A model generated the notes under the pieces. That model had not been told where the DNA came from. It worked only from the letters and a program-made list of their open reading frames with translations, and did no database searches. This document shows positions 15,375 to 22,542 of a DNA stretch of 34,172 nucleotides, in pieces (position 1 is the stretch's first letter; each line of letters begins with the position of its first letter). Location: contig CAYYYP010000038.1 in assembly GCA_964475985.1 (NCBI GenBank), forward strand, positions 1-34,172, written 5' to 3'. The translations under genes were made by a program, and so were the position numbers. Origin of the DNA: CAYYYP01 sp964475985. GTDB taxonomy: Bacteria; Bdellovibrionota; UBA1018; CAYHWW01.

Positions 15375-16369
15375 GAATTCCGGTTTAAATTTTGCACCAA
15401 CCGGGAAAGGGCAACTTTTTCCACATAACGGCTCAATAAAAACTGATTAGATCGAAAGAGATCTAAGATAAAAAGGCAATCGACCGAATTCTGAAAGGAC
15501 TCATCAATATTCACGCTTAAAAGCTCACCGCCTAAAGCTACATAATGTTTTAGCAAGGGTGGTACTTTGAAAGTAGGATTTGAGCTGTTTTGAATATACT
15601 TCTGCACGTCCAAAAGCGTCAGTGGTTCATTCACACCGAAGCGATACGTTGCCCCTGAAGTGACAAACTCCTTCTTAGCTTTGGCGACCGGACCCGGAAA
15701 AGTTAAGACATAGTCGCCGTGGTGATGCTTAAGACATTCAACCAGTTGAGTTTGAACTTTTAGTGGCAGCGCACCCGAAATACTGACCGGGCCGAATAAG
15801 TATCTATAAAAAGGATTCTCGGAAAGAAACTTACCCAGCGCCTTCCAGAGCAAATGAAGCGCCCAGAAGTTTTTTTGGTAATCTGGAACGACAAAGGACC
15901 GACCGAGCTCTAGCGATTGTCGGTGCCGTCGAAGGAAGGATTCATCCCAGTCAAATAGTGTGCTGGTATAAAGGCCAGTCGGGCCACTTGTTTCCAGTAG
16001 GTCGTCCACTAAACCGATTCGATAGGCGCCCACTAGGGCCTGCGCCATTTCATCCCATAGCACTAAATGTAAATAGGTTGTGTCGTAACAATTAGAATCT
16101 AAATAGTGCGGCTTTAGGNNNNNNNNNNTGTCGAACCCGTCGTTATCCCGACACTTACCGGTTCCTTCGCCTACCTGCCTAAAAGTCACCTCTCGCAGCC
16201 GTCCAATTTCCTCTACGATAATCGGCGCATCTTCCATCCGAAAAATAAAAGCTTCAAAACAGCCTTTTTTTAATATGGCCTTATTTAAAGTTCTAAGTCG
16301 CTTTATCGCAGCGGAGATTTTTGTAACCTCCATCGGAACCGCGACTTTCACCGAAAATAACCTGCTCAA
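15371..16369 (-). CDS. GNAT-type N-acyltransferase, OlsB/putative hemolysin family, contains a 10-N gap
   Basis: About 332 residues related to the COG3176/Acetyltransf_5 proteins, which include OlsB, the ornithine N-acyltransferase that uses acyl-ACP. Recognisable segments are LREVTFRQVGEGTGK, CYDTTYLHLVLWD, VGAYRIGLVDD, LELGRSFVVPDYQKN and FYRYLFGPVSIS. Positions 16119-16128 are Ns. The frame holds across them, but the true gap length may differ and the D..D..YD motif seems to appear on both sides. The start is uncertain: a TTG at 16369 is the first common start, while the frame stays open, with protein-like content (FRLSRPTKTITVDFSGEP), up to about 16470 without ATG, GTG or TTG. It overlaps the four-cysteine gene end by 4 bases, convergently. 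Substrate unknown; a lipid amine or amino acid is plausible. Confidence 0.75.
   Translation of the reverse strand: MSRLFSVKVAVPMEVTKISAAIKRLRTLNKAILKKGCFEAFIFRMEDAPIIVEEIGRLREVTFRQVGEGTGKCRDNDGFDXXXXLKPHYLDSNCYDTTYLHLVLWDEMAQALVGAYRIGLVDDLLETSGPTGLYTSTLFDWDESFLRRHRQSLELGRSFVVPDYQKNFWALHLLWKALGKFLSENPFYRYLFGPVSISGALPLKVQTQLVECLKHHHGDYVLTFPGPVAKAKKEFVTSGATYRFGVNEPLTLLDVQKYIQNSSNPTFKVPPLLKHYVALGGELLSVNIDESFQNSVDCLFILDLFRSNQFLLSRYVEKVALSRLVQNLNRNS
16119..16128. other. Assembly gap (10 Ns)
   Basis: Ten undetermined bases lie inside the N-acyltransferase gene. The length may be a placeholder. Confidence 0.99.
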
Positions 16370-16574
16370 AGGCTCGCCAGAAAAATCAACCGTGATGGTC
16401 TTGGTGGGGCGACTCAGTCGAAATTGCGTAGATTCTAGTTCTGAAATAAAAACTCCGTGGCGATCGTTATGAATTTATGAACTAAAAGAAACTGATTCAA
16501 AAGGCAGCGAGATAATTTTTCTAACTTCTTCTTCCGAGGTAGCGAACCGTAAAGTTTTGTGAAAAAATCCTCAG

Positions 16575-17099
16575 ATGAAGCCTTCTCTTCAGCTCAGCAG
16601 CTACATCCTCTGCATGGTATTATCACTGATAGCCCCCTTCGCCCTAGCGCAGCAGGTCAATTCCAATAGTATTCGGGCCATCCCCAACCCACGGACTGCG
16701 CCCTCCAGAAACCAAATGCTTGCTCGGTCTCAAATGCGAATTCCAGCAAATATGATTGAGAATCCTCAACTTGGACCGGACGAGCGTTGCGCTCAGATCA
16801 CCCAGCTTTTTGCCGATGTCCAGACCGAATGCGCAAGAAGTAGGGAGCAGGTTCAACGGCTGGAAGAACAAGGGCGACGTTTACGAACCATTCAGAGTGC
16901 TACCGCACGTGACCATCAGACCCATCGTCGCTATCTTACGCAGGCAAACAACCGATGGGAAATTTGCGCGTTCAAACAACAAGAGCTTAAAAACTTAGCA
17001 TCCGAATGGCAGCGACGTTATCCAGAATGCGCTTCTAGGCTAAGGCAAGAGGGCGGGCCTGACCCCAGCGATTCTCCTTCCGACGTTCAGTCAATCTAA
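16575..17099 (+). CDS. Small secreted four-cysteine protein, copy 2
   Basis: Unrecognised secreted protein of 174 residues, paralogue of the one at 14829. The signal peptide is clear (LSSYILCMVLSLIAPFALAQ, cut after ALA). The mature protein carries four cysteines (PDERC, QTEC, WEIC, YPEC) spaced 13, 44 and 20 residues, with a tryptophan 7 residues before the last, matching copy 1. Between them is a long, very polar helical stretch rich in Arg, Gln and Glu (REQVQRLEEQGRRLRTIQSA), likely a coiled coil. The tail is PDPSDSPSDVQSI. No strong ribosome site is seen. It is followed by a small hairpin with an eight-T tract. The N-acyltransferase gene lies between the two copies on the other strand. 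Confidence 0.75.
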   Translation: MKPSLQLSSYILCMVLSLIAPFALAQQVNSNSIRAIPNPRTAPSRNQMLARSQMRIPANMIENPQLGPDERCAQITQLFADVQTECARSREQVQRLEEQGRRLRTIQSATARDHQTHRRYLTQANNRWEICAFKQQELKNLASEWQRRYPECASRLRQEGGPDPSDSPSDVQSI

Positions 17100-17118
17100 G
17101 CGGCAAAACTTAACGCAA

Positions 17119-17139
17119 GGCGCTGGCGCCATTTTTTTT
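17119..17139 (+). terminator. Intrinsic terminator after four-cysteine gene 2
   Basis: GGCG-CTGG-CGCC stem-loop (17119-17130) followed by A and eight Ts. It is enclosed by a 6-bp outer repeat, CGGCAA (17101-17106) with TTGCCG (17147-17152). Confidence 0.65.
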
Positions 17140-17181
17140 CTACAGCTTGCCGAATAGAACAGATCGTAGACACTCTCAGTT

Positions 17182-18693
17182 ATGCAAAACCTTGGGCGGT
17201 ATTCTGAGAGCATTCTTTCGTATTTCATTGCAGTGATTCTGAGTTTAGCTTTCGCGACGTTTACTAACGCGAGGGAGCCCAATGAAATTTCCTTTGGTCA
17301 TTACCCGATGATCCTAGTGAACGCGGACGAAACCACGGCTCACTTCAATTTGCTCGTGCCGCAAAATAAAAATTACGAACTGCGCTTAAGGCCGGCGGGA
17401 CGTACGGACCTTTTTTTTACCAAAGGAAACATTATAGCAAAGGGCATTCGGGATCCCGGCAATCTATTGCACCAAAGTGTTTTAAAAATTAGTTTTGAGG
17501 ATCTGATCCCAAACTCAAATTATGAGTTGCAGTTGGTTGAAGTCTCACGGTTCGGTGAATTGATTGTAGATGAACGTAAATTTTCTACCTTTAATCAAAA
17601 AGGACGTGGGTTAAAATTCGTAACGGGTTCGTGCATGAGTGATGAAATTGCTTATGAGAAACCTCGCAGGGGCATCACTGCCGAAATTTTGAAACAAAGC
17701 CCCGAGGTCATTTTTCTTACGGGCGACGAAGTTTATGTCGATGCCTTTGATTACGTTGACCGAAGCAAAGTTACAGATACCGATGTTTGGATAAGGTATT
17801 TCCGGAGTTTTGAAATGAATCCACTCTTTCGAAGTCAAACCTTGATTCCTACGATTTCTACCTGGGACGACCACGACACCGGAGTTGATAATGCCACCCG
17901 ACACACCCGAACCATTGTTGAAGCTCGAAGGGCTTTTTTAAGCCTCTTTGGTGACGTGGAAACTTCTGATGGAGGTAACGGAGGCATTCATGCCGAAAGT
18001 GTTCATCGAATTGTAACCCTACGCGGACAAAATTTTATTCTTCTAGATAACCGTTCTTTTCGTGAAGCACCCGACCCTACTTCAAGATTTGGGCACCTTG
18101 GCCAAATGCAAGAGGAATGGCTTTTGGAAAAAATGAAAACTACGCCTGGTTTTTTTTGGTTGATTGCCGGTGGAGTTTGGGGCGCGGAAACTTTTACGGA
18201 AACAAAACCCGATGGTTTTGTAAAAAGATTAACGGAAGGGTTTCATGGCGATCATCCGCTGCAATACCGAATGCTCATGGAAAAAATCCACGAACTTAAC
18301 GTACCCTACGCGTTAATCTCGGGAGATATTCATGTAAGTCAAATTGTGGAGCATAGCCCTCGTTTTATTAATACGCCTCGGTATTCGCCTTTTCCTACTT
18401 TGGAAATTACGGCAAGTCCGATGTTTAGTTTTATCTTTCCCACCCCACCGGGACAACCATCGCTTTGGCCTGACCCTCACCGCATCACCGGAATTAGAAA
18501 TTATAATTTTGTAGTAGTAAATTCAGAGAATGTTGAAGGCGGCATTGAACTTGACGCAACGTCCATTGGCGCCACTGGTGAGCGATACTTCCATCATGCC
18601 GCTAGAATTACGCGGAAGCCTAGCACCGTAACTCTTCGTCGACGAATCACCGCCAGCCTACAAAAACTTTTGGCCTGCAGAAAACTCCTTTAA
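17182..18693 (+). CDS. PhoD-like exported phosphatase/phosphodiesterase
   Basis: Metallophosphoesterase of 503 residues in the PhoD (alkaline phosphatase D) family, hydrolysing phosphate mono- or diesters outside the cytoplasm. Metal-site motifs in order are FVTGSCMSD (near residue 147), LTGDEVYVD (179-187), STWDDHDTG (226-234), ILLDNRS (286-292) and LISGDIHVS (378-386), all matching the family's GSC, GD..Y, WDDHE/D, LD.R and GD.H. It has an N-terminal signal region (SESILSYFIAVILSLAFATF) followed by TNAREP; no twin arginine is visible, so Sec export is likelier than Tat. The N-terminal ~140 residues form the usual beta-sandwich PhoD_N-like part. The C-terminus is basic, ending LLACRKLL. Another open frame begins within its last codons. 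Confidence 0.88.
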   Translation: MQNLGRYSESILSYFIAVILSLAFATFTNAREPNEISFGHYPMILVNADETTAHFNLLVPQNKNYELRLRPAGRTDLFFTKGNIIAKGIRDPGNLLHQSVLKISFEDLIPNSNYELQLVEVSRFGELIVDERKFSTFNQKGRGLKFVTGSCMSDEIAYEKPRRGITAEILKQSPEVIFLTGDEVYVDAFDYVDRSKVTDTDVWIRYFRSFEMNPLFRSQTLIPTISTWDDHDTGVDNATRHTRTIVEARRAFLSLFGDVETSDGGNGGIHAESVHRIVTLRGQNFILLDNRSFREAPDPTSRFGHLGQMQEEWLLEKMKTTPGFFWLIAGGVWGAETFTETKPDGFVKRLTEGFHGDHPLQYRMLMEKIHELNVPYALISGDIHVSQIVEHSPRFINTPRYSPFPTLEITASPMFSFIFPTPPGQPSLWPDPHRITGIRNYNFVVVNSENVEGGIELDATSIGATGERYFHHAARITRKPSTVTLRRRITASLQKLLACRKLL

Positions 18694-19159
18694 GGAATTT
18701 CAGTTTTACAAATCTCCCGGGAATACTGATGTTAGCGCTAGCCACTTTGCCGCAACGAGGGTTTTTGCTCAGCATAGCTTTGTCACCAACGGAGCTTACG
18801 GTCAGATCGGCGCATTCTTGCGGCTTTCGATTCCACTGAATGCTCTTTCTTCCGTTCAAGGCGGACTTAAATATACCCACTCTTCGGCCCGGGGTGGAAA
18901 CATTGAAAACCTTCAACAAACGGATTTGTATTTTGTTATCCCCTTTACCAGCGAAAATAACGGCATTAACTTCGGCGCGGCAGTGCTTAGTCGTTGGATG
19001 AGGGCAGTAACCGACCGAAGTGCCGAGGCCAACGAACTTCAGCTTTTGGCGGGCTTTGTGGCTTCCTTTGAACAAGTCGGCGCAGCACGCGTGAGGCCTA
19101 ACGCGGCTGACGAAGCAGGGGCAAATCAAGCCATTCCCGTGATTCCCGATAATCAATAA
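18638..19159 (+). pseudogene. Coding-like open frame with no standard start, C-terminal part of a possible beta-barrel
   Basis: Starting after an in-frame TAA, 173 codons remain open to the TAA at 19157-19159, in the +1 frame relative to the PhoD-like gene that it overlaps. The text looks like real protein: YKNFWPAENSFKEFQFYKSP, HFAATRVFAQHSFVTNGAYG, LYFVIPFTSENNGINFGAA. The alternating polar and hydrophobic strands suggest an outer-membrane barrel. The only common start is a TTG at 18818, which would give 113 residues and no ribosome site. Either it lost its start, uses a rare one, or a frameshift near 18640-18690 should join it to the phosphatase. The opposite strand is also open (18647-19156) but gives a cysteine-peppered, unconvincing protein. 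Confidence 0.4.
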
Positions 19160-19170
19160 CTTTAGTTTGT

Positions 19171-19206
19171 TGCCAAAGTGGGCCCATGCGAGGGCTTACT
19201 TTGGCA
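19171..19206. terminator. Bidirectional hairpin between convergent genes
   Basis: Perfect 9-bp outer stem TGCCAAAGT (19171-19179) with ACTTTGGCA (19198-19206), plus an inner GCCC/GGGC stem. It fills the space between the open frame ending at 19159 and the stop of the ATP-grasp gene. There are no clear U tracts. Confidence 0.6.
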
Positions 19207-20583
19207 TCACTCTACAACTAAGTGAGTTCTCTCTATTTCAAGCACCCGCTGGAAATCCCTCATGACTTGCGCTTCATCGGGATGACTGAGAACTAAAATT
19301 GCCGGAATGGTAGCCGTATCTCCAGTGCGCTGAACCGTCGAGTTCACTTGGATCCAGGGGTCTAGGTATTTAAAGGACGGCAATGCTTGAAAGTCGCTGC
19401 TGGTAGGCACCCTACGCAAAATGCCAGACCGAGGCGTAATCAAAAACACGATGCGCGTGGGCTGGAAAGGTTTTCCAATATGGGGCTCAGCCGCGCCTTC
19501 CAGAAGGTCGAACATCGCCCTAACTTGGTTTGTGCCAACGGCGTTTTCTACACCTACCGCAAACGGCCAACCGGATGGCCTTGGATTAAGCTCCACCAGA
19601 CCCATACCGCCCGTGGTTGGATCCACCATGACTTCAGCATGGTCAAATCCCACGTTAAGTCCGGTTGCCCGGTGAACGCTCGTAATAAAATAAAAAAGTT
19701 TACGAGAAATGGCTGATGCCGGATCCAGTATGTCTACCGCACGGTAGGCCATGGAAAACCCGCCCTGCTCCCGGGCAATGGGGACTTTCTCATACTTGAA
19801 GACATTGATGAGATGGTGGGTTCCAAGGCTCACGGTATCAATCGCATATTCAGGACCCAGTAGTTTTCGCTGGGCTACGAGCTCTCGTACGATGCGCCCT
19901 TTTTTGTCACGCCCCCCGAGAACTGAACGAGCAATTGCAATCGCCTCATCCAAGGAATGCCACTCTCTAACGAGGTCAGTGCCACTGCTATTTAAAGGCT
20001 TTAGGATCCCGGCGGTAATTCCTTTAGCCGCCAATACTTGGACAAACGGGACTAACTGCATTGGATCACTAACGATGACCTGATCCATGGGAATGAGACC
20101 AGGAATCGCCTCGGGTGCGTGGGATACGGCATCGTTCATTTCAAATTTGTTTGTACGCTGACCGGTGGTGTCCGGATGATTACCGGGAAGCCCAAAATAG
20201 TAATTTAAACGGTCTGCCAGGGGAACGCCGTGGTCAATACCCGCCGTAAAAAACGCCGGAACATGACCGCTATTCTCAATTTGAGCTGTGAGGGCATGGA
20301 AATCAATGGTGCCATCAAGACGAGCTACGTAGCCCGCATCACGAATCAGCTGCTGATTAGCATCGTTATACTGGTGAGCCGCCATGGATGTAAGATGATG
20401 TGCCGTCCAAGGAACTGAACGCTGGCCGGCTTCTTTGACCAAAATACGGCCGCCGGAAAGCATGTCTACGCCACCAATGACTAATCCGCCTTCACAGCGC
20501 TCATCTCCTTCGGCAAAAACCAAAGGTGAATAAGCAAACAAAAGCATAAGAGATAACATTCGTTTCATCATCCGCAACGGCAT
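19207..20583 (-). CDS. ATP-grasp ligase-like protein with a signal peptide
   Basis: 458 residues. The N-terminus looks exported: basic start (RMMKRM), hydrophobic core (LSLMLLFAYSPLVFA) and a cut before EGDERC. The mature part reads as an ATP-grasp enzyme. There is a pre-ATP-grasp Rossmann-like segment (VIGGVDMLSGGRILVKEA, about 35-52), the lysine-bearing AGILKPLNSSGTD (K195), the central acidic strand GPEYAIDTVS (E245, D249) and the metal-binding GFDHAEVMVD...GLVELNPRPSGWP (E317, E331, N333, R335). Such enzymes join a carboxylate to an amine or thiol using ATP; the closest style is the D-Ala-D-Ala/L-amino-acid ligase and carnosine-synthase branch. ATP is not normally present in the periplasm, so either the leader is a membrane anchor, the substrate is made before export, or ATP is met elsewhere. 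Substrate unknown. Confidence 0.8.
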   Translation of the reverse strand: MPLRMMKRMLSLMLLFAYSPLVFAEGDERCEGGLVIGGVDMLSGGRILVKEAGQRSVPWTAHHLTSMAAHQYNDANQQLIRDAGYVARLDGTIDFHALTAQIENSGHVPAFFTAGIDHGVPLADRLNYYFGLPGNHPDTTGQRTNKFEMNDAVSHAPEAIPGLIPMDQVIVSDPMQLVPFVQVLAAKGITAGILKPLNSSGTDLVREWHSLDEAIAIARSVLGGRDKKGRIVRELVAQRKLLGPEYAIDTVSLGTHHLINVFKYEKVPIAREQGGFSMAYRAVDILDPASAISRKLFYFITSVHRATGLNVGFDHAEVMVDPTTGGMGLVELNPRPSGWPFAVGVENAVGTNQVRAMFDLLEGAAEPHIGKPFQPTRIVFLITPRSGILRRVPTSSDFQALPSFKYLDPWIQVNSTVQRTGDTATIPAILVLSHPDEAQVMRDFQRVLEIERTHLVVE

Positions 20584-20615
20584 AACAAACTAAAAAAATT
20601 TAGTAAAGCTTTGCC

Positions 20616-21155
20616 CTACGCCGCTGCTTTTTCTTTTGGCAGGAACGACTCCAACTTTTCTTTGACGTTGGCGTATTCCGCTAGCATCTGGTCAAGCCTG
20701 ATTTCAATTTCTACGGTGGATGAAGTAGGCCCCATTTCCTCAGCCTGACGGCAGAGGTCAGCAATTCTTAACGCCCCAAGCTCTGTACTGATCGAATTCA
20801 AGATTTGAGAGGAGGAGCTCAGGACGGAAAAATTAAGCTTTAAAAGCGCTCGTTTTAAAGCTTCAATGAGATTGGGCGCATCGGATAAGAACATAGTAGC
20901 TAAATAGCCAAAGCGGTTTTGTGCTGCATCGAATGGTATTTTCTTTAAACGTTCGACCACGGCGAAGTCGATACTCGCCGCAAGAAATCGCGCACGATCT
21001 TCAGGGTGAATAATTTCACCGTAGGGTACCCTACCTCCCAAGCTGAGTTCCTCTGCCGGGTATCCTGTGAGTTCGTGACAACCATGGCTTATGAACTCCA
21101 TAGTCCGATTTTTATCATTCCGACATCGATAGGCAATTCCGGGAAGATTCGACAT
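20616..21155 (-). CDS. PAS domain protein with degenerate Hpt-like domain
   Basis: 179 residues. The first ~55 match the front half of a PAS domain (LPGIAYRCRNDKNRTMEFIS, GCHELTGYPAEEL, IIHPEDRARF), but the domain is cut short: the second half with its core strands is missing. From about residue 85 the sequence follows a histidine-phosphotransfer domain (YLATMFLSDAPNLIEALKRA, STELGALRIADLCRQAEEMG). At the expected phospho-accepting AHSLKG position it reads SSQILN, so the histidine is absent. No kinase or receiver domain is attached. A C-terminal helix ends in KLESFLPKEKAAA. It may be a signalling adaptor that binds receivers without being phosphorylated, or a decayed fragment of a larger sensor kinase. 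It lies 32 bases upstream of the ATP-grasp gene on the same strand. Confidence 0.65.
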   Translation of the reverse strand: MSNLPGIAYRCRNDKNRTMEFISHGCHELTGYPAEELSLGGRVPYGEIIHPEDRARFLAASIDFAVVERLKKIPFDAAQNRFGYLATMFLSDAPNLIEALKRALLKLNFSVLSSSSQILNSISTELGALRIADLCRQAEEMGPTSSTVEIEIRLDQMLAEYANVKEKLESFLPKEKAAA

Positions 21156-21488
21156 CTACGCTTGGTTTAAATTATTTTATCTCCGGATCTAATGCCAGGA
21201 TTCATCTCGCGTATAGCTATTTGGACGAAACTACCGTTAATAATGGACTGCCTCTGGCGGTCGGTGCCGCAAGTGGCTCAATGATTCTACTTTCGTTCCA
21301 AATGGCGATGTTTCCGCCGTAGATGGTGCCATCGGCGCAAACGCACCGAAACGACAACATTTCAAGTTGTTAGATGACTTGGTAGCCAGGCGGTAGCCAA
21401 GACGCTTATAAGTTTTTCGGTTCCGTGAGGTTTGGCGAGTCGTGCTGGAATGAATGCGCGCAAAAAACACATACTTTGTGGAATAACC
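21156..21488. other. Gene-poor stretch with a possible gene remnant and GGTAGCC repeats
   Basis: No complete gene is seen. On the minus strand a 47-codon frame from an ATG at 21360 to a TAG at 21217 reads like a protein tail (RCVCADGTIYGGNIAIWNES) but has no ribosome site; it may be a relic. A longer minus frame (21470-21237) is basic and unconvincing. Two GGTAGCC copies, 11 bases apart, lie at 21381 and 21392. Confidence 0.4.
21381..21398 (+). repeat. Phased GGTAGCC repeat, left copy
   Basis: GGTAGCC at 21381-21387 and 21392-21398, start to start 11 bases. The same heptamer with the same phasing recurs at 23261-23289 in the same orientation. Confidence 0.6.
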
Positions 21489-21518
21489 TTGAAGCTCATT
21501 TCAATCTGATGGTATGAT
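21489..21518 (+). promoter_or_regulatory. Promoter of the TumE/TumA-like operon
   Basis: TTGAAG (21489-21494), an 18-base spacer and TATGAT (21513-21518). The expected transcript start is about 21525, only a few bases before the ATG at 21528, so the message would be leaderless or almost so. No Shine-Dalgarno sequence precedes this ATG. Confidence 0.6.
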
Positions 21519-21527
21519 AGCCATCAG
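21506..21527. promoter_or_regulatory. Palindromic operator over the -10 box, touching the start codon
   Basis: Perfect 7-bp arms CTGATGG and CCATCAG are separated by 8 bases that contain most of the -10 element. The right arm ends at the base before the ATG. A protein bound here would block transcription directly, which fits autoregulation by the HTH antitoxin encoded downstream. Confidence 0.6.
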
Positions 21528-21833
21528 ATGGCATCAACTAAGATTTTTCATCAGAAAGTTACGCTTGAGCATAGAAGCAGCCAAAGAGTGGCGCTTTTTG
21601 AAATGGTTGTATGGCAGATACCAAGATCAAAAGAATATCCGGAAGGTGTAAAGTATCGAGCGTGGCTCAGTGAAAATGGTGAAACTGTATTTGGTTTTGA
21701 TAATCACAAACCAAAAGGCCACCACCTTCATATCGGCACTAAAGAAGTGGGTTATTTGTTCCGCGGTTTTAACGAACTCATGAAAGACGTAAGGGTGATG
21801 ATTGAAAAGGAAGGGTTCATTTATGAAGACTAA
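21528..21833 (+). CDS. TumE-like toxin (DUF6516-type)
   Basis: Small protein of 101 residues resembling the TumE/DUF6516 toxins: a beta-rich start (VALFEMVVWQIP), an EGVKYRAWL strand, the GFDNHKPKGHHLHIG segment with clustered histidines, and a C-terminal helix (YLFRGFNELMKDVRVMIEKE). In relatives such a protein is paired with a small HTH regulator, as here: the next gene overlaps it by 11 bases. The target of TumE toxins is not established to my knowledge; the histidine cluster makes a nuclease-like role a guess only. Transcription is predicted to start 3 bases before the ATG, and a palindrome covers the promoter. Assignment rests on remembered family features and context. Confidence 0.65.
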   Translation: MASTKIFHQKVTLEHRSSQRVALFEMVVWQIPRSKEYPEGVKYRAWLSENGETVFGFDNHKPKGHHLHIGTKEVGYLFRGFNELMKDVRVMIEKEGFIYED

Positions 21834-22185
21834 AAAAGCACTACTCATCGTTGAGTCAACGTCGAAAGCTTTTGATCGTTTTGCTGAGGTTCTAAAGAGT
21901 CCCTCCAAATCAAAGTACAAAGGCTATATTGTACTGAGCTTTCCTTCATATGAAATTTTAGGTCGTGTCATCACAGGAGCACGACTTGAGTTATTGTCCG
22001 CCATAAGGGCGTCCAAGCCATCGTCCATCCAAGAACTCGCTCGAGTGGTAAAGCGTGACTTCAAGAATGTTTATCAAGATGTAAAACTTCTCGCTGAATA
22101 TGGGCTCATTGAACTTAAGGAAAATGGCGCGAGGAAGGCTGCTCACCCGATCGCACTTTTCTCTGAGTTTTTAATTGCTGCTTAA
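21823..22185 (+). CDS. HTH antitoxin/regulator, TumA or HVO_A0114-like
   Basis: 120 residues from the ATG at 21823, which follows AAGGAAGGG; an earlier ATG at 21802 is in frame. It contains a winged-helix DNA-binding domain (residues about 50-105: ARLELLSAIRASKPSSIQEL, then ARVVKRDFKNVYQDVKLLAE and a wing YGLIELKENGARKAAHPIAL), typical of the MarR/ArsR-like HVO_A0114 group. The first 45 residues (TSKAFDRFAEVLKSPSK) probably bind the toxin. It overlaps the toxin gene, so the two are translationally coupled, and it is the natural binder of the palindrome at 21506-21527. Toxin first, antitoxin second is the reverse of the commonest order but usual for this group. Confidence 0.65.
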   Translation: MKTKKALLIVESTSKAFDRFAEVLKSPSKSKYKGYIVLSFPSYEILGRVITGARLELLSAIRASKPSSIQELARVVKRDFKNVYQDVKLLAEYGLIELKENGARKAAHPIALFSEFLIAA

Positions 22186-22542
22186 GATTTGGCCCTGTTC
22201 TGCTTCATGTGGAAAAGAAACAATTACAAAAGAATAGCCGAATACGATTAGCCTCTGGACTTCAGTGATCCGTATCAGCTCATATCATATCTAGACTGGC
22301 AGGGAGGCTTTTGAAGCGCACTCCTTACAACCGTCTGATAGGACTGGAATATAAATTGAACCCTCTGTTGACAGCGTCTTCATGAAATCGATGCGATTTG
22401 TGATGTGTTGTCTATGCTCCATGGCTATGCCCTGTCGAACCTGCTACAAGAACTGCGTTTGCTTTGTTCGTTGCCAGAGGGGTCAAATTCGCTCACTTTG
22501 GCTTGGAACTTTGGAGGGAGCACTAGCGGCTCCAAATTGGGG
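22186..22542. other. Gene-poor stretch, nothing certain
   Basis: Only short frames are seen. One plus-strand frame (open from about 22368 to 22644) contains a protein-like phrase (LSMLHGYALSNLLQELRLL) but has only a TTG start and runs into the acetyltransferase on the other strand; it may be a relic. No tRNA, terminator with U tract or repeat was recognised. Confidence 0.4.

Noticed and set aside
18647..19156. 169-codon minus-strand frame opposite the start-less open frame
   Set aside because: Scattered cysteines and no domain; the plus-strand frame is much more protein-like.
21237..21470. 77-codon minus-strand frame over the left GGTAGCC repeats
   Set aside because: Basic, low-complexity text with no ribosome site, running through the repeats.
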